Source: Candidatus Aenigmatarchaeota archaeon
GTDB lineage: Archaea > Aenigmatarchaeota > Aenigmatarchaeia > QMZS01
Assembly: GCA_003663355.1 (NCBI GenBank)
Contig: QMZV01000010.1
Location: 1-19,240 of the forward strand
DNA length: 19,240 nt
Reading direction: 5' to 3'
Below, in pieces: positions 14,750 to 19,240 of the stretch. The translations under genes were made by a program, and so were the position numbers. Each line of letters opens with the position of its first letter. Position 1 is the first letter of the stretch. Below the pieces are notes generated by a model, which saw only the letters and a list, made by a program, of their open reading frames with translations, searched no databases and was not told the origin of the DNA.

Positions 14750-15964
14750 ATGATGGTAGAATTAGAGTTAATGGATCGTGTTCAATTTATATATGAATTG
14801 GCATTGGCACAATTAGAATTAAAAGGATTAGGAGCAAATTTTGATGTTGCAAACAGTTTAAGGAAATTTATTCTGAAAGAGGGGGATGAAGATTTATTAG
14901 TTAAGAGGGTGGCTTACTTTAAAAGGATAAATGGAAAAACTACAATTTATGAGAGATTAGTTCAATATAATCAAACTAAATCCATAAATCAATACCTTAC
15001 TCATTGGATTTATCCATATAAAGGAAAATTTCATCCTCAAATGATTAGGGCATTACTTAATTTTATTGGATTAAAAGAAGGAGAAACTGTTTTGGATCCT
15101 TTTATTGGAAGTGGAACAACCGCAGTAGAATCGCAAGTTATGGGGATTAATTGCATAGGAGTTGATATTTCTCCACTTTGCGTTTTACAATCAAAAGTAA
15201 AAACAGAGTCTGTTTTTGTTTTAGATAAAATTGAGAAGATAAAAGATGGAGTTATTAAAATAAATAATTCTAATTTTGGCTTAAGTAGTTTTAATACAAA
15301 AGTATTAACTTTGCAGAAGTTTATAGAAAACATTACTGATGAAAAAGTTAAAAATTTCTTTAAAATTGCAGAAATGATTGCTCACAGTGATGCAAGTAGA
15401 AGAAAAAAGAATTTTACTCAATCATTTTCTATAAATGTTGAAAAAATGCTGGCATCAGTTAAAGATTTTAAAAAAAGTATTAATGAATTGAATTTGAAAC
15501 TAGGGAAAGTAGATATTAGAAGAGGTGATGCTAGAAAATTAGATTTAGAAGATGAAAGCATTGATGGAATAGTTACCTCTCCACCATATTCTATAGCTTT
15601 AGATTACGTAAAAAATGATTCTCATGCTTTGAAGGCTTTAGGATATGATACTACAAAAATAAGAGAGGAATTTATTGGGGTTAGAGGAACAGGCGCTAGG
15701 AGGATTGATTTATATAATGAAGATATGATGAAAAGCATAAATGAAATGTTTAGAGTCTTAAAACCAGAAAAATACTGCGTCATAGTTTTAGGGGATGCCA
15801 CTTATCAAGGAAAGAGAGTTGAAACTGTTGATTTTATTATCAAATATGCAGAAAAAATAGGATTTAAACTTGTTAAAAACATAGACAAAATAATTTTTGG
15901 CTTGTATAATGTTATGCAAAAAGAGAACATTTTAATATTCAAGAAACCTGAGATAAGAAAATGA
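14750..15964 (+). CDS. Site-specific DNA methyltransferase (N4-cytosine/N6-adenine type) of a type II R-M system
   Basis: An amino-methyltransferase of 404 residues. A motif X-like YKGKFHPQMIRALL is at 90-103, motif I DPFIGSGTT (SAM binding) at 116-124, motif II-like IGVDISP at 136-142, then about 105 residues that may hold target recognition, motif III-like RRGDARKL at 257-264, and catalytic motif IV TSPPY at 276-280. S/T-PPY is frequent in N4-cytosine enzymes, but N6-adenine cannot be excluded. An ATG three bases later (14753) is an equally good start. The stop overlaps the start of the nuclease gene (ATGA at 15961-15964), giving tight coupling of modification and restriction. The recognition site is unknown. 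Confidence 0.88.
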   Translation: MMVELELMDRVQFIYELALAQLELKGLGANFDVANSLRKFILKEGDEDLLVKRVAYFKRINGKTTIYERLVQYNQTKSINQYLTHWIYPYKGKFHPQMIRALLNFIGLKEGETVLDPFIGSGTTAVESQVMGINCIGVDISPLCVLQSKVKTESVFVLDKIEKIKDGVIKINNSNFGLSSFNTKVLTLQKFIENITDEKVKNFFKIAEMIAHSDASRRKKNFTQSFSINVEKMLASVKDFKKSINELNLKLGKVDIRRGDARKLDLEDESIDGIVTSPPYSIALDYVKNDSHALKALGYDTTKIREEFIGVRGTGARRIDLYNEDMMKSINEMFRVLKPEKYCVIVLGDATYQGKRVETVDFIIKYAEKIGFKLVKNIDKIIFGLYNVMQKENILIFKKPEIRK

Positions 15965-16611
15965 AAGATAAAGATGTTGAATTTGAGCTTGAAAATTTGA
16001 AAGATTTTGCCAAAAAAGTTTTACAACCAATTAAAGGAGTCGCCTTTCCTGTTATTGTTGAAGCTACAACAGGAAAAAAGATATTTAGAGTTGATTTAGA
16101 AAAGGAAGAAGACAGAAATTTAATAGAATCAATTAAACATAGTGCTCATGAAGTTTCTAGAAAATACTATGAGAAAGAAGAGATTATTGGAAATAGGCCT
16201 AATGATGTGAGCGAACCTTTAGAACAAGTTTTTGTGGATGAGTTAATTAGTAAGGGGATGGAAGCGAAAAGACTTAAAAAGAAAGGATATCCTGATTTAG
16301 AATTAATAGATAAAGCAGATAGAGTAACTTATATTGAAATAAAAGTTTCTAGAGTTGAAAATGTAGAAGAAGGTTCACCAAGGAACTTTTATTATAAACC
16401 ATCAAAGAAAACAAAAATAAAAGAAGATGCCAGACACTTATTGTTAGGTTTCATAATCAAAGAAACAACACCAAAGCATTGGAAAATTGTAGGATGGAAA
16501 TTAGTAGATTTATGTTATCTTAAAGTGAATTTTAAGCCAGAATTCAATGCAGATAACAAAGAAATCTACAAAGAAGAATCTATAATCGCAGAAGAGTGGA
16601 TGGAGAAATAA
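15961..16611 (+). CDS. Type II restriction endonuclease, PD-(D/E)XK
   Basis: A protein of 216 residues overlapping the methyltransferase stop by 4 nt. A catalytic core is visible: P111-D112 in GYPDLELI, then thirteen residues to E126-I-K128 in TYIEIKVS, the classic PD-x(n)-E-x-K nuclease signature, with E86 or E88 a possible extra helix acid. The following RNFYYKPSKKTKIKEDARHLLLGF resembles segments of archaeal type II restriction enzymes. Pairing with a DNA methyltransferase makes restriction the best assignment. Specificity is presumably that of the methyltransferase and cannot be read here. The frame is intact and the nuclease residues are present, so the system looks functional. Confidence 0.82.
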   Translation: MKDKDVEFELENLKDFAKKVLQPIKGVAFPVIVEATTGKKIFRVDLEKEEDRNLIESIKHSAHEVSRKYYEKEEIIGNRPNDVSEPLEQVFVDELISKGMEAKRLKKKGYPDLELIDKADRVTYIEIKVSRVENVEEGSPRNFYYKPSKKTKIKEDARHLLLGFIIKETTPKHWKIVGWKLVDLCYLKVNFKPEFNADNKEIYKEESIIAEEWMEK

Positions 16612-16644
16612 ATTTTGCCTAATTTTTATTATTCAAATATTTAT

Positions 16645-17013
16645 ATGGATGAATTAGTAATTCTATTTCTGCTTGCACTAAACATTATTTTAATTTATCT
16701 TCTTTTTACAGAAATAAGAAAAAGAGGAAAAATTAGGGAAGAAGCAATAAAAAAAAGCAGGCTTGTTTTGGAGGGAAAATTCAAAGAACAATTGGCACCT
16801 TTCCTGCCAGAATTTGGATTTAATCCTACAGATGCAAGATTTATTGGATCTCCAATAGATTTTATTGTTTTTGATGGAAGTTCTGAAAATAACATTAGGA
16901 GAATTGTTTTTCTTGAGGTAAAATCAGGGGAAAGCAAACTCACAAAAAAAGAAAACCAAATTAAGGAGAATATTGAGAAGGGAAGAGTTGAGTTTAGAGA
17001 ATTGAAAATTTAA
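16645..17013 (+). CDS. Membrane-anchored PD-(D/E)XK nuclease-like protein (Holliday-junction-resolvase-related, COG4741 type)
   Basis: A protein of 122 residues from the ATG at 16645; an in-frame TTG at 16615 would precede the membrane segment with ten odd residues. Residues 3-21 form one hydrophobic helix, followed by a basic stretch (RKRGKIREEAIKKSR). The second half has GSPIDFIVFDG with D72, and FLEVKSGES with E91-V-K93, a compact nuclease core as in archaeal Holliday junction resolvases. COG4741 proteins are described as predicted secreted or anchored endonucleases; no substrate is established to my knowledge. With the N-terminal helix as anchor, the side of the membrane is uncertain. It follows the restriction gene by 33 nt, but this may be coincidence. 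Confidence 0.75.
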   Translation: MDELVILFLLALNIILIYLLFTEIRKRGKIREEAIKKSRLVLEGKFKEQLAPFLPEFGFNPTDARFIGSPIDFIVFDGSSENNIRRIVFLEVKSGESKLTKKENQIKENIEKGRVEFRELKI

Positions 17014-17014
17014 T

Positions 17015-17653
17015 TTATCCCAAAGTAAATTCCTTCATTTGAATTTTAGTGCAATTCCCTTCAAATATCGCTGTGTTATTTTGATAATTTAGAGTTCCTG
17101 AAAATCCGTACACTTTACTTAAATCATCTATCTCTGCCTCAATTTTTCTTGGTTTTGTAGTTTTTATCTTTCCTTTTGTTATTGTTAATTCTGCGATTTT
17201 TAAATTTGATATTGTTAGTTTCTCAAAATTTTTGTTATTTGCCTGTATTTTTGATTTTCCATAAAGCTTGAAGTTTTCTGCTGAAATTCCTAATGCAGTT
17301 CCAGAAATTGAGAAATTCTTGAAATTAATTACTCCTGTAAAATTATTTAAAAACAAATCTCCTTTAACTGACAGGTTTTTATTATCAACATTTAAACAAT
17401 AATCTCCTTTTAATTTTAAATAGAGTTTTGTTTTGAGACCTATTTTTAACTCATTTAATTCCTTTGTTGACAAAGACAAGACAATATTTCCGTTAAAATT
17501 TGTTTCTTTATTAGAAATCTTGTTAATAAATTCTTTAACTGATGAATACATATCTGTTAGCGATGCAGAGAAATTTGGTGAGAAAAATGGCAGCACTCCA
17601 AGAGAGACCAACACTATAAGAATTAAAATTGTCGCAGGAATTTTCCAGTCCAT
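17015..17653 (-). CDS. Unrecognised exported or membrane-anchored beta-rich protein
   Basis: A 212-residue protein. Residues 5-25 (IPATILILIVLVSLGVLPFF) form a single hydrophobic helix close to the start, either a membrane anchor or a signal peptide. The rest is rich in short alternating strands with Asn/Lys-Leu-Thr turns (LFLNNFTGVINFKNFSISG, NLKIAELTITKGKIKT), which suggests a stacked beta structure outside the membrane. One Cys pair (C87 and C202 approximately) could form a disulfide. I do not recognise a family. Its stop lies 1 nt from the stop of the nuclease-like gene (convergent). Its start is separated from the divergent S24e start by only 26 nt. Confidence 0.7.
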   Translation of the reverse strand: MDWKIPATILILIVLVSLGVLPFFSPNFSASLTDMYSSVKEFINKISNKETNFNGNIVLSLSTKELNELKIGLKTKLYLKLKGDYCLNVDNKNLSVKGDLFLNNFTGVINFKNFSISGTALGISAENFKLYGKSKIQANNKNFEKLTISNLKIAELTITKGKIKTTKPRKIEAEIDDLSKVYGFSGTLNYQNNTAIFEGNCTKIQMKEFTLG

Positions 17654-17679
17654 TATTTATTTTGTTTTTTTATTAATAT

Positions 17680-17943
17680 ATGGAGATAATCAAAAAAGTT
17701 GACAACAAGTTTCTTAATAGGACTGAATTAGAGCTGAAAATACCTCACAAAAATCAGCCTACACCAACAAGAGAATGGTTAAAATCAGAAATTGCAAAAG
17801 AGTTCAAAGCAGAAATGGAAAATATAAAAATTAAATATATCTTCTCACAGAAAAATAGAGATTACTCAATAGCAAAAGTTCATATTTTTTCAGATAAAAA
17901 TCAAAAAAAGGATAATAAGAATAAAACTCAAGATAAATCTTAA
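17680..17943 (+). CDS. rps24e: Small-subunit ribosomal protein S24e
   Basis: An 87-residue protein with the S24e pattern. It begins MEIIKKVDNKFLNRTELELK (relatives carry N-P-L-L-x-R-x-E). Then comes TPTREWLKSEIAKEF (helix 1, T-P-(S/T)-R) and the strand IKYIFSQKNRDYSIAKVHIF, with the AKV(H/Y) ending. Residues 72-87 are a lysine-rich tail (DKNQKKDNKNKTQDKS). It is a basic ribosomal small-subunit protein shared by archaea and eukaryotes. The last 54 nt, encoding most of that tail, lie opposite the end of the HerA-like ATPase gene, an unusual coding overlap. The companion S27ae gene often found beside it is not here. Confidence 0.9.
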   Translation: MEIIKKVDNKFLNRTELELKIPHKNQPTPTREWLKSEIAKEFKAEMENIKIKYIFSQKNRDYSIAKVHIFSDKNQKKDNKNKTQDKS

Positions 17944-19240
17944 AAAATTAAACAACTTAAGAGTTTTATTTTTAATTTTTAGAGATTCTGGAAATAGAGG
18001 AACCCAAATTAGAGCAAGAAGAAAAAATAATACAGAATAGAGACTTAAAGTATATAGACCCCAGATGCAAAATAATAAAAATATAAAAATAAAAAAAACT
18101 CTAATTATAGTTTTTCTTGTAATTTCCTCGTTGGTATAGAAAAATAATTTTTTTAATTTAGAAAGAAATTTAATTTTCTTTTTTTCTAATTTTGGTTTTT
18201 TCTTTTCTTCTCTTTTGTTATTTACTTGCTCAACTTTGTGCTCTTTGTCTTTTTTTGATATTCTACTACTTAAAGGGATTATTTTTACTTTCTCAGATTT
18301 TTCACTTCTTGAAAACTTTATATATCCCAAACCAGGTTCAACCAGATTTTTTATTTTTCTTGTCTCCAAGTTTAATTGTTTAGCAACAAATTTTGCATCT
18401 TTCTCTAAATTACACTGAAAACTAAGAATAGCCCCAGCATTTGCTAAAACAGTCTCATTAAAATCTGCTGGTCTTTGAGATGCAAGGATGACACCAACCC
18501 CATATTTTCTTGATTCTCTTAATAATCTGTCTAATGGAGAGTTCTCATACATCAATCTGTGAGCTTCATCTATTACGCAATACATTCTTAGTTTCTTTGA
18601 TTTATCAAGAGAATAGAGATAATAGGAGAGTTTATTTAGAAAGAATTCTGCAATTGCAGATTTTACCATTTCTGTTGGAAAATCTTTTAATTCAACAACA
18701 GTAGTTTTAGACAGCAACTTATTGAATTCTATTTCATTCCCTTCTTTAAAAATTTCTATATCAAACAAGGGTTCTATTCTGCTAATTAAAGATTCAATAG
18801 AATTTTTATTTTTAGAGTTTTCTTGCCTGAATATGTTTTTTTTGATATCTGAGAAATTTGGAAATTCTTTAAAACTCTTTTTCTCTTTTAAATTAATTCC
18901 CTTTTCTAAATAACTCTGCTTTATTGCCTGCCTTAAAATTGCCTCCTGTATATCACCAAGTTTAAATATTTTCCTTATAATATCAGCTGTTTCATAAACA
19001 ATATTTTCAGGCCTTTCATTAGCAGAAACTTCTAAAGGATTTATACCAACTTCCCTCAAGTTTAGCAAATTTGTTGCAAGACCTGAAAATTCATTGTGAA
19101 AATCTATAACAAGACTCGGCACTTTATTCAGATTTAGTTCGTGAATTATTGATTTTAGTGTTTCTGTTTTTCCACTACCGCTTGTTCCAAGAACAATTAA
19201 ATGAGGATTTTTCTCTTTCTCAACTTCCCAATAAAAAGGC
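17890..19240 (-). CDS. HerA-like P-loop ATPase with C-terminal membrane segments, 5' end cut by window edge
   Basis: 449 codons are visible; the start is beyond the window, since the frame is open upstream of a GTG at 19122. In visible numbering, Walker A GTSGSGKT is at 18-25 and VIDFHNEFSG at 44-53. Walker B is CVIDEAH (221-227), and ILASQRPADF (251-260) is the sensor-like segment of the HerA/DUF87/VirD4 group. Residues about 330-375 form a lysine-rich linker. The last 75 residues hold about three hydrophobic helices ending LIILFLIFI. HerA/FtsK-type ATPases move DNA or protein substrates as hexamers. A C-terminal membrane anchor is unusual for HerA proper, so a pump or secretion-type role is possible. 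The 3' end overlaps S24e by 54 nt. Confidence 0.85.
   Translation of the reverse strand, partial: PFYWEVEKEKNPHLIVLGTSGSGKTETLKSIIHELNLNKVPSLVIDFHNEFSGLATNLLNLREVGINPLEVSANERPENIVYETADIIRKIFKLGDIQEAILRQAIKQSYLEKGINLKEKKSFKEFPNFSDIKKNIFRQENSKNKNSIESLISRIEPLFDIEIFKEGNEIEFNKLLSKTTVVELKDFPTEMVKSAIAEFFLNKLSYYLYSLDKSKKLRMYCVIDEAHRLMYENSPLDRLLRESRKYGVGVILASQRPADFNETVLANAGAILSFQCNLEKDAKFVAKQLNLETRKIKNLVEPGLGYIKFSRSEKSEKVKIIPLSSRISKKDKEHKVEQVNNKREEKKKPKLEKKKIKFLSKLKKLFFYTNEEITRKTIIRVFFIFIFLLFCIWGLYTLSLYSVLFFLLALIWVPLFPESLKIKNKTLKLFNFLRFILSFILIILFLIFI

Noticed and set aside
1..19240. CRISPR array, insertion sequence or prophage
   Set aside because: No regularly spaced repeats, transposase or integrase motifs, or phage structural genes were seen; the only exact spaced repeat is the pair of boxes at 4737-4788.

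Overview
The window is low-GC archaeal chromosome. Archaeal-type information genes (ribosomal proteins L19e, L12/P1 and S24e, aIF1A, archaeal LeuRS and HisRS, an Lhr-family helicase), an isoprenyl diphosphate synthase for archaeal lipids, short or absent 5' leaders with T/A-rich promoter boxes, and intron-bearing tRNA genes all support this. The compact layout, many short intergenic gaps and a 58-residue DUF1931-type histone-fold protein would suit a DPANN lineage of the Woesearchaeota/Pacearchaeota kind. That placement is inference; the phylum cannot be fixed from this sequence alone.

Layout, left to right. (1) 1-401, minus: the 5' part of a HemK2/Mtq2-type methyltransferase, cut by the window edge. 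(2) 640-4611, plus: lhr helicase, its partner metallophosphoesterase, then an unrecognised membrane protein. (3) 4737-6892, plus: two identical palindromic boxes, then a cation diffusion facilitator fused to a NifX-like domain, a CoA-binding protein and a thioredoxin. (4) 6886-7688, minus: a DUF123 GIY-YIG protein, a tRNA-Leu(CAA) interrupted in two places, and the histone-fold protein. (5) 7772-11348, plus: RibL-like nucleotidyltransferase, hisS, polyprenyl synthase, rpl19e and rpl12. (6) 11352-14660, minus: leuS, a tRNA-Thr(GGT) with an insertion in its D-loop, and aIF1A. (7) 14750-17013, plus: a type II restriction-modification pair with overlapping stop and start codons, then a membrane-anchored PD-(D/E)XK nuclease-like protein. 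(8) 17015-19240: an exported or anchored beta-rich protein (minus), S24e (plus) and a HerA-like ATPase with a C-terminal membrane region (minus, running off the edge).

Most of the content is housekeeping. The accessory parts are the restriction-modification pair, the metal transporter fusion with its putative operators, and the HerA-like ATPase. The most unusual signal is in the tRNA genes. Two genes carry three putative introns, one of them only 13 nt in the T-loop and folding as an almost ideal bulge-helix-bulge without an inner stem, and one about 30 nt in a D-loop. This implies a splicing endonuclease of relaxed specificity in this organism.
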